A DNA stretch of 64,000 nt, taken from Halomarina pelagica (lineage in GTDB: Archaea; Halobacteriota; Halobacteria; Halobacteriales; Haloarculaceae). The position numbers and the translations under genes were made by a program. The notes under the pieces were generated by a model. It worked only from the letters and a program-made list of their open reading frames with translations. It made no database searches and was not told the origin of the DNA. The DNA lies in NCBI RefSeq assembly GCF_024228315.1, contig NZ_CP100454.1, forward strand, positions 2,604,001-2,668,000, read 5' to 3'. Shown here one piece after another: positions 24,194 through 32,857 of the stretch; within the stretch, counting starts at the first letter, position 1, and each line of letters starts with the position of its first letter.

Positions 24194-24265
24194 TGGACTT
24201 GCCGGGATTTGAACCCGGGGCCTCTCCCATGCCAAGGGAGTGATCTGCCGCTGATCTACAAGCCC
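24194..24265 (-). tRNA. tRNA-Ala (GGC)
   Basis: Read on the minus strand, 72 nt. The acceptor stem GGGCTTG pairs with CAAGTCC (one G-T pair), followed by discriminator A; the D loop has 'AGCGGCAGA'; the anticodon arm is CTCCC-TTGGCAT-GGGAG, giving anticodon GGC; the T arm is CCGGG-TTCAAAT-CCCGG. CCA is not encoded. No intron. 'agaaatacg' on the minus strand, near 24288, may be its TATA box. An integrase relic lies 1.1 kb downstream. Confidence 0.96.
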
Positions 24266-24586
24266 GCAGTACGCATTCCAACGTATTTCTGCTCTCCACT
24301 TAACCCCATCGAAGCGTCCGCCATCTGCGGCTGAGCGCTCGCCCGCCCGCACGCGATCGCCCCCCGGCGCGACGGGGAGCGTCGAGGGAGAGAGCCGGGC
24401 GTATAGAAACCGTTTTGAGTCCGACGCGACAGTGGTAGGTGGGAACGGCACGGCCGCATATCCGACGTCGCCGCGGGGTTCCGCGGCTTGGGAGTGCGGT
24501 AGTGCACGCGCGCCGGTCGCACGGACGCGACCGGCGCGGCGGCGCTGCAAGCGCCACTCGCGGTTCGTGCAGTTCCAATTCACACT
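24266..24586. promoter_or_regulatory. Region between tRNA-Ala and rps15, with rps15 leader
   Basis: No gene is seen in these 320 bp. 'gtatagaaaccg' (about 24399-24409) is a plausible TATA for rps15, giving a leader of about 150 nt, unusual in a window of mostly leaderless genes. The leader would contain the hairpins at 24509-24555. Confidence 0.45.
24509..24555 (+). promoter_or_regulatory. Strong tandem hairpins in the rps15 leader
   Basis: A perfect 12-bp stem, CGCGCCGGTCGC (24509-24520) with GCGACCGGCGCG (24527-24538), loop ACGGAC. A second stem follows at once: GGCGC-tgcaa-GCGCC (24541-24555). They end 31 bases before the rps15 ATG. They could bind S15 for feedback control, by analogy with bacterial rpsO leaders, or be part of a small RNA. 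Confidence 0.45.
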
Positions 24587-25051
24587 ATGGCACGAATGCA
24601 CACCCGCCGTCGCGGGTCGTCCGGTTCGGACCGCCCGACGGCAGACGAACCACCGGAGTGGAGTGACGTGGACGCAGAGCGCATCGAGGAGCGCGTCGTC
24701 GAACTCGCAGAACAGGGGCACGACCCGAGCGTCATCGGGATCAAGCTCCGGGACGAGGGCGTCCAGGGCACCCCCGTCCCCGACGTGAAGCTCGCGACGG
24801 GCAAGAAGGTCACCGAGATCCTCGACGAGCACGACGCGAGCGAGGACCTCCCCGAGGACCTCCGCCACCTGCTCGAGCGGGCCATCCGCCTGCGCGAGCA
24901 CATGGACGAGAACCCGGGCGACTACCAGAACAAGCGCGCCCTGCAGAACACCGAGTCGAAGGTCCGCCGCCTGGTGAACTACTACCGCGGCGACGTCCTC
25001 GACGAGCAGTTCAAGTACTCCTACGACACGGCCAAGCGCCTGCTCGAATAG
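24587..25051 (+). CDS. rps15: 30S ribosomal protein uS15
   Basis: A 154-residue archaeal-type S15. The archaeal/eukaryotic N-terminal extension ('MARMHTRRRGSSGSDRP...') is present, then 'PSVIGIKLRDEGVQGTPVPD' and the conserved core 'LRHLLERAIRLREHMDENPG', 'RALQNTESKVRRLVNYYRG'. It binds the central domain of 16S rRNA early in 30S assembly. Length is as expected. It heads the conserved cluster with a RecJ-like gene, pcc1 and rps3ae. Confidence 0.98.
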   Translation: MARMHTRRRGSSGSDRPTADEPPEWSDVDAERIEERVVELAEQGHDPSVIGIKLRDEGVQGTPVPDVKLATGKKVTEILDEHDASEDLPEDLRHLLERAIRLREHMDENPGDYQNKRALQNTESKVRRLVNYYRGDVLDEQFKYSYDTAKRLLE

Positions 25052-25058
25052 GGAATCC

Positions 25059-26159
25059 ATGTCCACCGCCGGTCCCGCCGAGTCCGCCCCCGACGCCAGT
25101 GCCATCGCCGCTCGCCTGCGCGAGGCGGCGTTCGTCCGCCTGTTCGCCACGCCGGACGGCGACGCGCTGGCCGCGCTCGGGTTGCTCGCCAGAGCGCTCG
25201 CCGAGCGCGACGTCGCCTACCAGGCGAGCGTCACCCGCCGTCCGATCGCGGACGGCGACGACCTGACGGTCGGCGTCGGTCACCCGGACGGTGACCTCGC
25301 CATCGCGGGCGGCGCTGCGCTCTCCGTCGTGGCGGCGGCCGTCGCCGCGGAACTCGACGCGACGCCCGACGCCACCCTGGCGCTCGCGGGTGCCGTCGCC
25401 GCTGGCGACGGTCCCGGCGCGCACGCCGACCTGCTCGACGCGGCCGAACTCGACCGTCGACCTGGCATCGCGATCCCCACCGACGACCTCGCGGACGGTC
25501 TCGCGCACACCACGCTCGCGCACGCTCCCTTCTCCGGTCGCCCCGAGGCGGCCGCGAAGGCGCTCGCGGGCGTCGAGCGCGAGGGCCGGACGATCGCGTC
25601 GCTGCTCGCCCTGTCGGTGCTCGAGGGGGCGAGCGACGCTCCGCGGGCGTCCGAGGCGGTCGAGCGTTCCCTCCGACCCTACGTTCCGGGGGGACCGTTC
25701 GCCACGCTCGCGGGGTACGCGGACGTGCTCGACGCCGTCGCGCGCGAGCGTCCCGGCGTCGGCGTGGCGCTGGCGCTCGGGTACGACCGCCGCGAGACCG
25801 CGCTCGACGCCTGGCGCGAACACGCCCGGACGGCACACGAGGCGGTCCGGGACGCCGCGCTCGAACGGTACGACGGGTACGTCGTCGTTCGGGCGGCCTG
25901 CGGGAGCGCGCTCGACACCGTCGCGCGACTCGTCCGGGACTTCCGCTCGCCGGAGCCGATCGCGGTCGCGATCGACGGCGAGGCCGGTTCCGCGGCGGTC
26001 GCGGCCGGCCGCGACGTCGCGGCGCTCGTCGCCGAGACCGCCGACGCGGTCGGCGGTCGGGCGACCGGCCGCGGGCGTCGCGCGCACGTCGACCTCGACG
26101 AGGGCGAGACGGGACCGGAGGCGTTCCTCGAGACGCTCCGACGGGGGGTGCGCGCATGA
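25059..26159 (+). CDS. RecJ/Cdc45-like DHH-superfamily protein, degenerate active site
   Basis: A 366-residue, Ala-rich protein in the place where many euryarchaea carry a RecJ-like gene next to uS15. Motif I survives as 'RLFATPDGDALAALGLL' and a second Asp motif as 'VGVGHPDGDLA', but I find no DHH triad and no 'GGGH' DHHA1 motif, so nuclease activity is doubtful. Archaeal RecJ relatives of this kind bind GINS and resemble eukaryotic Cdc45. It begins 7 bp after uS15 and overlaps pcc1 by 4 bp. A full-motif DHH protein is at 32858-34753. Confidence 0.75.
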   Translation: MSTAGPAESAPDASAIAARLREAAFVRLFATPDGDALAALGLLARALAERDVAYQASVTRRPIADGDDLTVGVGHPDGDLAIAGGAALSVVAAAVAAELDATPDATLALAGAVAAGDGPGAHADLLDAAELDRRPGIAIPTDDLADGLAHTTLAHAPFSGRPEAAAKALAGVEREGRTIASLLALSVLEGASDAPRASEAVERSLRPYVPGGPFATLAGYADVLDAVARERPGVGVALALGYDRRETALDAWREHARTAHEAVRDAALERYDGYVVVRAACGSALDTVARLVRDFRSPEPIAVAIDGEAGSAAVAAGRDVAALVAETADAVGGRATGRGRRAHVDLDEGETGPEAFLETLRRGVRA

Positions 26160-26380
26160 AGCGCGCGACGCTCCGCACCCGATTCGACGACGCGGCGACC
26201 GTCGCCGCGGCGCTCGAACCCGACAACACCCCCGAGATGCGAACGACGGTCGAGGGGGACGTCGTCGAGACAGTCATCGAGCGCGAGACGACCGGCGGCC
26301 TCCGCACGACGGTGGACGACTACGTCACCAACCTCACGGTAGCATCGCAGTTGACCGACACAGACACCAATCATGAGTGA
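26156..26380 (+). CDS. pcc1: KEOPS complex subunit Pcc1
   Basis: A 74-residue protein, 'MKRATLRTRFDDAATVAAAL' then 'EPDNTPEMRTTVEGDVVETV', ending in a helix 'DDYVTNLTVASQL'. Pcc1 is the small dimerising subunit of KEOPS, which makes the t6A base on tRNAs reading ANN codons. Size and sequence fit well. It overlaps the RecJ-like gene by 4 bp and rps3ae by 8 bp, so these genes are translationally coupled. Confidence 0.95.
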   Translation: MKRATLRTRFDDAATVAAALEPDNTPEMRTTVEGDVVETVIERETTGGLRTTVDDYVTNLTVASQLTDTDTNHE

Positions 26381-27014
26381 ACGATCCGTCTCCCGACGAC
26401 GACAGGAGAAACGCTGGTACACCGTGCTCGCCCCGGAGCGATTCGACCGGGCCGAGATCGGTGAGACCACGGCCGACGACCCCGAACTGGTCTACGGCCG
26501 AACCATCGAAACGACGCTCGGCGCGATCAAGAACGACGCCAGCGAGAACAACACGAAGCTGACGTTCAAGATCGACGACGTCGGCTCGGACGCCGCCTAC
26601 ACGGAGTTCGTCAAGCACGAACTGACGCGCGACTACCTCCGTAGCCTCGTGCGCCGCGGGTCCTCGAAGATCACCGCGTACGTGACGGTCCTCACGTCCG
26701 ACGACTACCGCGTGCAGGTACAGCCCGTCGCGTTCACGACGAAGAAGGCGGACCACAGCCAGGAGAAGGCCATCCGCGACACGATGGTCGACATCGTCCG
26801 CGAGGCGGCGCGCGAGCGCACCTTCGACGACCTCGTCGACAGCGTCGTCGAGGGTCGTCTCTCCTCCGCCATCTACGCGGAGGGCAAGACCATCTACCCG
26901 CTCCGCCGCGTCGAGATCCAGAAGCTCACCCTCGAAGCGCGCCCCGAGGAGGTCGCCGAGGAGGAGGAGACGAGCGTCGACGTCGACGAAGAGAACGTCG
27001 AGAGCGAAGCGTAG
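26373..27014 (+). CDS. rps3ae: 30S ribosomal protein eS1 (S3Ae)
   Basis: A 213-residue archaeal eS1. Seen: 'RQEKRWYTVLAPERFDRAEI', 'YGRTIETTLGAIKNDASENN', 'YLRSLVRRGSSKITAYVTVL', and the C-terminal 'IYPLRRVEIQKLTLEA', then an acidic tail (about 25 residues) common in halophiles. It sits at the mRNA exit side of the small subunit. Its start overlaps the end of pcc1 by 8 bp. Confidence 0.97.
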   Translation: MSERSVSRRRQEKRWYTVLAPERFDRAEIGETTADDPELVYGRTIETTLGAIKNDASENNTKLTFKIDDVGSDAAYTEFVKHELTRDYLRSLVRRGSSKITAYVTVLTSDDYRVQVQPVAFTTKKADHSQEKAIRDTMVDIVREAARERTFDDLVDSVVEGRLSSAIYAEGKTIYPLRRVEIQKLTLEARPEEVAEEEETSVDVDEENVESEA

Positions 27015-27141
27015 TCGGTCTTCGAGCGGACTTTTAGCCGACCGGCCGATCGGTCGAACCCGTACCTCCCCGACGTTTCGACACCGAACGGGGTCCGTCT
27101 CCCGACGCGGCCGCGTTCCGACGCGGGCGAGGACGCGAGCG

Positions 27142-28329
27142 CTACGTCCACCACTCGCGGCGTCGGTCCTCGTAGCCGGCGTCGACGAAGGCGGGCGGCG
27201 TCTCCTCGCCGTCGAGACCGAAGATCGTCGCGAGGTTCGCGCCGACGTGCCAGCCGACCGCCTCCGCGTCGATGCCGACGATCTGGATGCGGAGCCGAGT
27301 GTAGTACTCGATCGCCCCGTCGTTGTCCGTGTCGACGCCGTACGTCTGCGCGCACGACCCCGCCTCGTTTTCGCAGTCGAGCGACTCGGGGAACGTGACG
27401 ACGACGTTCGCCGCGGAGCGGTTCTCGACCAGCCCGAACGTGACGTTCGTCTCGAGTGTCCCCTCGGCCCCCTGCTCGTAGTACGAGAGCGCCCCGCGCG
27501 CTTGCTCGGCGAGCGCGTCCCGGTCGGCGGAGTGGTTCGCGGCGTCGACGTAGAGCCTCAGGGCGTCTGGCTTCCACGGACGACGACGGTCGGAGGCGTT
27601 CGGCTCGGGGAGACGCGATGCGTCGAAACTCTCGTTCATCACGGGAAACGGCGGTTCGCCGTGCTCGATCCCGAGGAGGTGGCCGAACTCGTGTCGGAGC
27701 ACCCGGACCGTCGAGGTGTCGTTGTAGCCGCCGGCGATGCGGACGACCTCCGGCGGGGTCGCTCTCGTCCCCTCGTTCAGGACGGGCGCGCATCCGAGGG
27801 TCGTTCCGTCGCCGCCGCCGTCGTCCTCGACCCCGCAGTGCGGGATCGACGCGACGAACCGGACCTCCACGTCCGGGTCGGCGGCGGCGGGCTCGAGGAC
27901 GAACGTCACCTCGTAGTCGCCGTGCTCCGTTCCCTCGCCCGCCCAGTAGTCGAGCGCGCGCCGGACGTGCGGCTCGAAGGACCGCGAGTCGTTGACCGAG
28001 TTGTTGATCCCCACGACGACGACCGCCGACCGCCAGGGGTTGTCCGGCGGGACGGACGACGTCCGGTCGGACGGCGGGTCCGTCCCCCCCTTCGCGTCGT
28101 CGTCCGCGTTGTCGTCCGTATCGCCGTCCGCGTTGTCGTTCGCCCCCGCGTCCGTCGCGGCGGTTTCGACCGCCGCGGATCCGTCGGCGGCGGTGCGGAC
28201 GCCCGCGGACGAGTCGTCGGCTCCGAGGACGAACGATCCCGCCGCGCCGACGGACGCCGCCGCCATCAGGAGCGCGGCGAGGGCGAACGCGCGTCGTTGC
28301 ACGACACGAAGTAAACAGCTTCGAGACAA
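27142..28329 (-). CDS. Exported zinc metalloprotease (metzincin/matrixin-like)
   Basis: A 395-residue secreted protein. A hydrophobic signal or anchor spans residues 13-37, followed by an Asp/Asn/Ala-rich linker (50-90) and a protease domain with the zinc motif 'HEFGHLLGIEHGE' (HExxHxxGxxH), and a likely Met-turn 'FPVMNE' just after it. Two cysteine pairs ('IPHCGVEDD...LGCAPVL', 'LDCENEAGSCAQ') suggest disulfides. Several N-X-S/T sequons point to glycosylation. It probably processes proteins or peptides outside the cell; no partner gene is next to it. Confidence 0.85.
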   Translation of the reverse strand: MSRSCLLRVVQRRAFALAALLMAAASVGAAGSFVLGADDSSAGVRTAADGSAAVETAATDAGANDNADGDTDDNADDDAKGGTDPPSDRTSSVPPDNPWRSAVVVVGINNSVNDSRSFEPHVRRALDYWAGEGTEHGDYEVTFVLEPAAADPDVEVRFVASIPHCGVEDDGGGDGTTLGCAPVLNEGTRATPPEVVRIAGGYNDTSTVRVLRHEFGHLLGIEHGEPPFPVMNESFDASRLPEPNASDRRRPWKPDALRLYVDAANHSADRDALAEQARGALSYYEQGAEGTLETNVTFGLVENRSAANVVVTFPESLDCENEAGSCAQTYGVDTDNDGAIEYYTRLRIQIVGIDAEAVGWHVGANLATIFGLDGEETPPAFVDAGYEDRRREWWT

Positions 28330-28446
28330 TCAATATTTCGATACAATCAGAAGTGCGTACAATATCGGTGCCGCCGCTCGACGGCGCGTCGACACGTCCG
28401 GCGACCGGCGTCTCTCGGAGGAACTGGAGTTACGTTCGCGGGGCGG

Positions 28447-28857
28447 TCACTCGGTCACGACGATTCGCCCGACCATCCCGGCGCGCTCGTGGGGGACGCA
28501 GAAGTACTGGTACTCGCCGGGGACGTCGAACGTGTGCTCGTAGGTCTCGCCGGCGTAGACGACGCCCTCGCCGTTCCAGTAGCCGTCGCGGGCGGCCCGC
28601 TCGCTCTCGAATCCCCCGGAGGCGAAGTACTCGGCGGCCTCGGGGATGCCGCCCTCGTAGGCGGTGACCGAGTGCGATCGCGACCCGTTGTTGCCCCAGA
28701 CGACCGTCTCACCGACGGTCGCCTCGTACGTGGGCGGCTCGAACGCGTTGGCCGCCATGCCGACGTCGTGGTCGCCTGGAGCGCCGCTGCCGAGACAGCC
28801 CGCGAGGACGCTCGCGGAGACGCCCGCGGCACCTGCGAGGAACGTTCGCCGTCTCAT
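28447..28857 (-). CDS. Halocyanin-like blue copper protein, Tat lipoprotein
   Basis: A 136-residue protein. N-terminal 'MRRRTFLAGAAGVSASVLAG' is a twin-arginine signal ending in a lipobox, with Cys21 lipidated. The plastocyanin/halocyanin domain has type 1 copper ligands: His in 'RSHSVTAY', then Cys, His and Met in 'YFCVPHERAGM'. It carries electrons at the outer face of the membrane, for example to a terminal oxidase. The longer frame upstream is a shadow; the ATG at 28857 starts the signal peptide. Confidence 0.93.
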   Translation of the reverse strand: MRRRTFLAGAAGVSASVLAGCLGSGAPGDHDVGMAANAFEPPTYEATVGETVVWGNNGSRSHSVTAYEGGIPEAAEYFASGGFESERAARDGYWNGEGVVYAGETYEHTFDVPGEYQYFCVPHERAGMVGRIVVTE

Positions 28858-28946
28858 GCGTGAGAGGAGTCGGCGGCGACGTATAGCCTCCACGATCGGT
28901 TCGCGCGAACCGAACGCCCTAAAGCGTCGTCCTCCCAGCATCGGGT

Positions 28947-29636
28947 ATGCGTCCCCGATTCGTCGGCCGGCTCGGCCTCGCCGACTGCGTGACGGTGACG
29001 AACGCGGCGCTCGGGTTCGCCGCCGCGGCGTTCGTCCTCGTCGACGTGGCGACGGCCGCCCGGCTCGTCCTCCTCGCCGCGGTCGCAGACGGGCTCGACG
29101 GGGTGCTCGCCCGCGCGACCGGGGGAACGCCGATCGGGGAGTACCTCGACTCGCTCGCCGACGTGGCGTCGTTCGGGATGGCCCCCGCGCTGTTCGTCTT
29201 CGGGGTCGCCGTCGCGGCGTGGGGGACCGACCCCGGCCCGCGGTTCGCCCTCGCCGTGATCGTCCCCGCGCTGTTCGTCGGGGCGGCGGTCGTCCGCCTC
29301 GGCCTCTACACGGCCTACGACGCGGGGGAGTCGGCGACCCGGGGCGTCCAGACGACGCTCGCGGCGACCGTGCTGGCCGTGAGCTACCTCGCCGGCCTGC
29401 GCGATCCGTGGGCGCTGCTCGGCGCCACCGCGCTCCTCGCCGCCCTGATGGTGACGCGCGTCCCCTACCCCGACCTCTACGCCCGGGACGCCGTCGCCAT
29501 GGGCGTCGTGCAGGTGCTCGCCGTCGCCGCCCCGGACGCGCTCTCGCGGCTCTTCCCGAAGGTCCTGCTCGTCGGCGCGCTCGCCTACCTCTCGCTCGCG
29601 CCGCGCTTCTACTGGCGCGACGCCGAGTTCGAGTGA
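28947..29636 (+). CDS. pssA: CDP-alcohol phosphatidyltransferase, archaetidylserine synthase (PssA)
   Basis: A 229-residue membrane enzyme with six to eight hydrophobic segments. The CDP-alcohol signature is seen as 'DGLDGVLARATGGTPIGEYL' continuing 'DSLAD', that is D-x2-D-G-x2-A-R...G-x3-D-x3-D. It joins serine to CDP-archaeol to give archaetidylserine; in Haloferax the pssA product is also needed to lipid-anchor ArtA substrates such as the S-layer protein. Leaderless promoter 'cctaaag' about 26 bp upstream. Confidence 0.85.
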   Translation: MRPRFVGRLGLADCVTVTNAALGFAAAAFVLVDVATAARLVLLAAVADGLDGVLARATGGTPIGEYLDSLADVASFGMAPALFVFGVAVAAWGTDPGPRFALAVIVPALFVGAAVVRLGLYTAYDAGESATRGVQTTLAATVLAVSYLAGLRDPWALLGATALLAALMVTRVPYPDLYARDAVAMGVVQVLAVAAPDALSRLFPKVLLVGALAYLSLAPRFYWRDAEFE

Positions 29637-29686
29637 CCGAACGTCGAAAGGAAACGCTCTTGCCGGGCACTGCCGGACCGTTCTGT

Positions 29687-31114
29687 ATGAGCAACGGGGA
29701 TGACGAAGCCGACGCGCCCGCCGAGGAGTCGGAGGAGCGCCCGGACGAGGAGCGCGAGGACGCCGAAGCGACCCCGACGGACGAGGCGGGCGAGTCGGAA
29801 GAAGCGGATGAGGCGGGTGAGTCGGACGAGTCGGACGAGGAGACGGACGCCGACGCCGCCGAGGCGACGGAGGCGACGCCCGAGTCGTTAGACGAGCGCC
29901 TCGACGCGATCGAGGCGGACCTCGACGGGGCGGAGACGGAATCGGACCTCGACGCCGTCGAATCGGACCTCGACGCCGTCGAGTCCGACGTGGAGACGCT
30001 CCCGGAGGCCGAGGAGGACGCCGAGGAGGACCCCAGGGGCGACCTCGAAGCCCGCGTCGGGGACGTTCGCAGCGCCATAGAGGACCAGCGCGGACCCTAC
30101 GCGTCGGACGTCGCGGAGGGGATCCGCGAGTCCGCGGGTCGCATCCGCGACACGCGCTGGACCGAGCGCGGCGACGACGAGGTGGTCGCCGCGGTCGACG
30201 CCTTCCTCGACGACGCCGGCGAGATCCTCGGCGAGGACCTCGGCGACGCCGGACGGTCGCCGGAGGCCGCCGCCGACGCGCTCGATTCCGCCGCCGAGAC
30301 CGTCGAGAACGCCGGGCTCGACCCGGACGAGGACGGGGAGCCCATCGCCGCGCTCCTCGAAGCGGTCGACGGGCTGGAGACGGGGCTCGACGAGGCCCAG
30401 GAGTGGGACGACCTCACCGTCGTCCAGAAGCTCGACTACCAGGGGTTCTACGACGTGCTGACGCCCATGAACCGCAAGGACTTCCCGCCGGAACTCTCGG
30501 TCGTCCGCATCGCCGAGGCCGAGCGCGACCCCGAACCCATCCTCCTCGCGTTCGAGACGTTCGACTCCGACTTCATGCAGGAGAACTGCATCGACGCGCT
30601 CAGACGCCTCGGGGCACCCGAGGCGTACGACGCGATGATGCAGCTCGCGAACCGCCGCGATCAGGACGCCATCCGAGTGCTCGGCAAGATCGGCAACCCG
30701 GACGCGCTCGAGACGCTCCTCCCGTACATCGAGGGGGACGCGAACCCGCCGCTCCAGCGCGTCGTGCTGAAGACCGTCGGCGAGATCGGCGACGAGTCCG
30801 CCACGCAGACGGTCGCCGACCGCCTCGTCGCCGACGACCCGGAGATCCGAAGCGGAGCCGCCCGCGCGCTCGGCATGATCGGCGACACGCGCGCGATCGA
30901 ACCGCTCTCCGACGTCCTGGAGGACGACGACAGCGACGCCGTCCGCGCCAGCGCGGCGTGGGCGCTCAACCAGATCGGCACCGAGCGCGCCCTCGAGGCC
31001 GCGAGCGAGCACGCCGACGACCGCTCGTACATCGTGCAGGTCGAAGCCGAGCGGGCCGCCGAGGCGCTCGACGAGGGCGGATCGACCGGCGCGGAACCCG
31101 AGGCGGCTGCGTAG
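29687..31114 (+). CDS. HEAT-repeat protein with acidic coiled N-terminus
   Basis: A 475-residue protein. Residues 1-110 are extremely acidic and low in complexity, with the short repeat 'ESDLDAVESDLDAVESD'. Residues 110-250 look helical. From about 255 there are HEAT/PBS lyase-like repeats ('ENCIDALRRLGAPEAYDAMM', 'IRVLGKIGNPDALETLLPYI', 'VLKTVGEIGDESATQTVADR', 'GAARALGMIGDTRAIEPLSD'). Such repeats form a curved scaffold for protein binding. No signal peptide, so cytoplasmic. Function unknown. Confidence 0.85.
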   Translation: MSNGDDEADAPAEESEERPDEEREDAEATPTDEAGESEEADEAGESDESDEETDADAAEATEATPESLDERLDAIEADLDGAETESDLDAVESDLDAVESDVETLPEAEEDAEEDPRGDLEARVGDVRSAIEDQRGPYASDVAEGIRESAGRIRDTRWTERGDDEVVAAVDAFLDDAGEILGEDLGDAGRSPEAAADALDSAAETVENAGLDPDEDGEPIAALLEAVDGLETGLDEAQEWDDLTVVQKLDYQGFYDVLTPMNRKDFPPELSVVRIAEAERDPEPILLAFETFDSDFMQENCIDALRRLGAPEAYDAMMQLANRRDQDAIRVLGKIGNPDALETLLPYIEGDANPPLQRVVLKTVGEIGDESATQTVADRLVADDPEIRSGAARALGMIGDTRAIEPLSDVLEDDDSDAVRASAAWALNQIGTERALEAASEHADDRSYIVQVEAERAAEALDEGGSTGAEPEAAA

Positions 31115-31165
31115 GCCGACGATCCCCGGCGAACCTTTTTATCCGAGAACGGGACCAAACCCCCC

Positions 31166-32833
31166 GTGCGCAGGGTCGTCCTGATCTGGCTGGTCCTCGT
31201 CCCCGGACTCGTCGCGAGTCCGCCAGCCGCGGCCACCCTCCCCGCCGCCGAGCACCAGCCGGCTCCGCATCGGGATACGCACGCCCTCTCGGATCCACAC
31301 CGGGAACCGCGCCGTGAGCCGCGACTCGCCGGCGTCTACCCGAACCCCGTCGCGGCGGACGACGCGGGCGAGTTCGTCGTCCTCGACGCGCCCCCCGCGA
31401 CGCGACTGGGCGCGTATCGACTGGCCGACGAGGAGCTGACCGCCGACCTGCCGGCGACGACCGTCGGCGGTCGGATCGTCCTGACGACCGCGCCCGACCG
31501 CGTCCGTCGCCTCCTCGACGAGCGGGTGATCGGCGTCTCCGAACTCCCCGCGCTCTCGAACGCAGGCGAGCGCCTCCGGCTGCTCCGGAACGACGCGCCC
31601 GTCGACTCGCTCCGGTATCGGAACGCGCCGGAGGGGGAGCGATACGTCCGCGGGGCGGAGCGTCGCCGTTGGCGACCGCTCGGCGCGACCGACCGCCGCG
31701 TCGTCGAGAGCGGCCCGGCGAACGCCACGGCGTTCGTCCTCCCCGATTCCCCCGGAATCCCGGTTCGCGTCCTCGCTGACGCCGAGGAGCGCATCCTGCT
31801 CGCCGGGTACACGTTCACCTCCGACCGGGTCGCGACCGAACTCCTCCGGGCGCACCGCCGCGGCGTCCGGGTCGAGGTGCTCGTCGAGGGCGGTCCCGTC
31901 GGCGGAATGACGACCGCGCAGGCGAGCGCCCTCGACCGGCTCGCGGCGGCGGGGATCCCGGTTCACGTCGTCGACGGGCCGCGGGCGCGCTACGCCTACC
32001 ACCACGCGAAATACGCCGTCGCGGACGACCGGGCGCTCGTACTCACGGAGAACTGGAAACCCTCCGGGATAGGGGGGCGCTCGAGCAGGGGATGGGGCGT
32101 CGTCGTGAACGACGCGCGGACCGCCGAGGCGCTGGCGGCGACGTTCCGCGCCGATACCGGCTGGCTCGACACGCGCCCCTGGCGCGCGTTCCGCCGGGAC
32201 GCCTCGTTCGTGAACGCCACGGTCGCGGCGGGCGACTACCCGCGACGGATCGCTCCGGAGCGCCTCCGCGTTGAGCGCGTTCGGGTACTCGCCGCGCCGG
32301 ACAACGCGGAGCGCGCGCTCCGCGGCGTCGTCGCGAACGCGACGCGCTCGGTGGACGTGGTGCAGGTGTCGCTCGGCGGTCCCGACGGCCCCTTCACCGG
32401 CGCGGCGGTCGCGGCGGCGCGACGCGGCGTTCGGGTGCGCGTCCTGCTGAGCGGCGCGTGGTACGTCCGGGAGGAGAACGCCGCGCTCGCAGAGCGGCTG
32501 AACGCGCTCGCGACCAGGGAGAACGTCCCGCTGTCGGTGCGCCTCGCCGACCCGCGGGGGCGATTCGAGAAGGTGCACGCGAAGGGCGTCGTCGTCGACG
32601 GCGACCTGGCCGTCGTCGGGAGCCTCAACTGGAACGCGCACGCCGCGCGAGAGAACAGGGAGGTGGCGCTCGTGCTGGAGGGCGAGGCGGTCGGGGAGTA
32701 CTACGGCCGGGCGTTCGAGGCCGACTGGCGCGCGAGTTCGACGCGGACGCGCGTCCCGCTCGGCCTGCTCGGGGCGATCGCCGCGGCCGCGGCGGGGGTG
32801 CTGGCGCTCGCCAGGCGGGTGGAGTTCGAGTGA
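31166..32833 (+). CDS. Exported, membrane-anchored phospholipase D-like protein
   Basis: A 555-residue protein from GTG 31166; TATA-like 'ctttttat' 24-31 bp upstream supports this start. It has a signal peptide (residues 4-24), a region resembling a lamin-tail domain ('VYPNPVAADDAGEFVVLDAP', from about 57), then two HKD motifs, 'HHAKYAVAD' and 'KVHAKGVVVDGD', each H-x-K-x4-D, which form one PLD active site. A C-terminal membrane helix ('LGLLGAIAAAAAGVLALA') ends in a short basic/acidic tail. It likely hydrolyses phosphodiesters outside the cell; substrate unknown. Confidence 0.88.
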   Translation: MRRVVLIWLVLVPGLVASPPAAATLPAAEHQPAPHRDTHALSDPHREPRREPRLAGVYPNPVAADDAGEFVVLDAPPATRLGAYRLADEELTADLPATTVGGRIVLTTAPDRVRRLLDERVIGVSELPALSNAGERLRLLRNDAPVDSLRYRNAPEGERYVRGAERRRWRPLGATDRRVVESGPANATAFVLPDSPGIPVRVLADAEERILLAGYTFTSDRVATELLRAHRRGVRVEVLVEGGPVGGMTTAQASALDRLAAAGIPVHVVDGPRARYAYHHAKYAVADDRALVLTENWKPSGIGGRSSRGWGVVVNDARTAEALAATFRADTGWLDTRPWRAFRRDASFVNATVAAGDYPRRIAPERLRVERVRVLAAPDNAERALRGVVANATRSVDVVQVSLGGPDGPFTGAAVAAARRGVRVRVLLSGAWYVREENAALAERLNALATRENVPLSVRLADPRGRFEKVHAKGVVVDGDLAVVGSLNWNAHAARENREVALVLEGEAVGEYYGRAFEADWRASSTRTRVPLGLLGAIAAAAAGVLALARRVEFE

Positions 32834-32857
32834 CTCGAGGCGAGCCGAGAGAAAGGA

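Noticed and set aside
24194-24265. Duplicate tRNA-Ala 3' end as attachment site elsewhere in the window
   Set aside because: I looked for a second copy of the T-arm and acceptor sequence between 16,000 and 24,190 and found none, so no attL/attR pair can be called.
28447-30078. A 543-codon frame ending in the halocyanin
   Set aside because: Only the last 136 residues are real; the rest is Ser/Arg-rich antisense to pssA and the HEAT-repeat gene, and the Tat signal starts at 28857.
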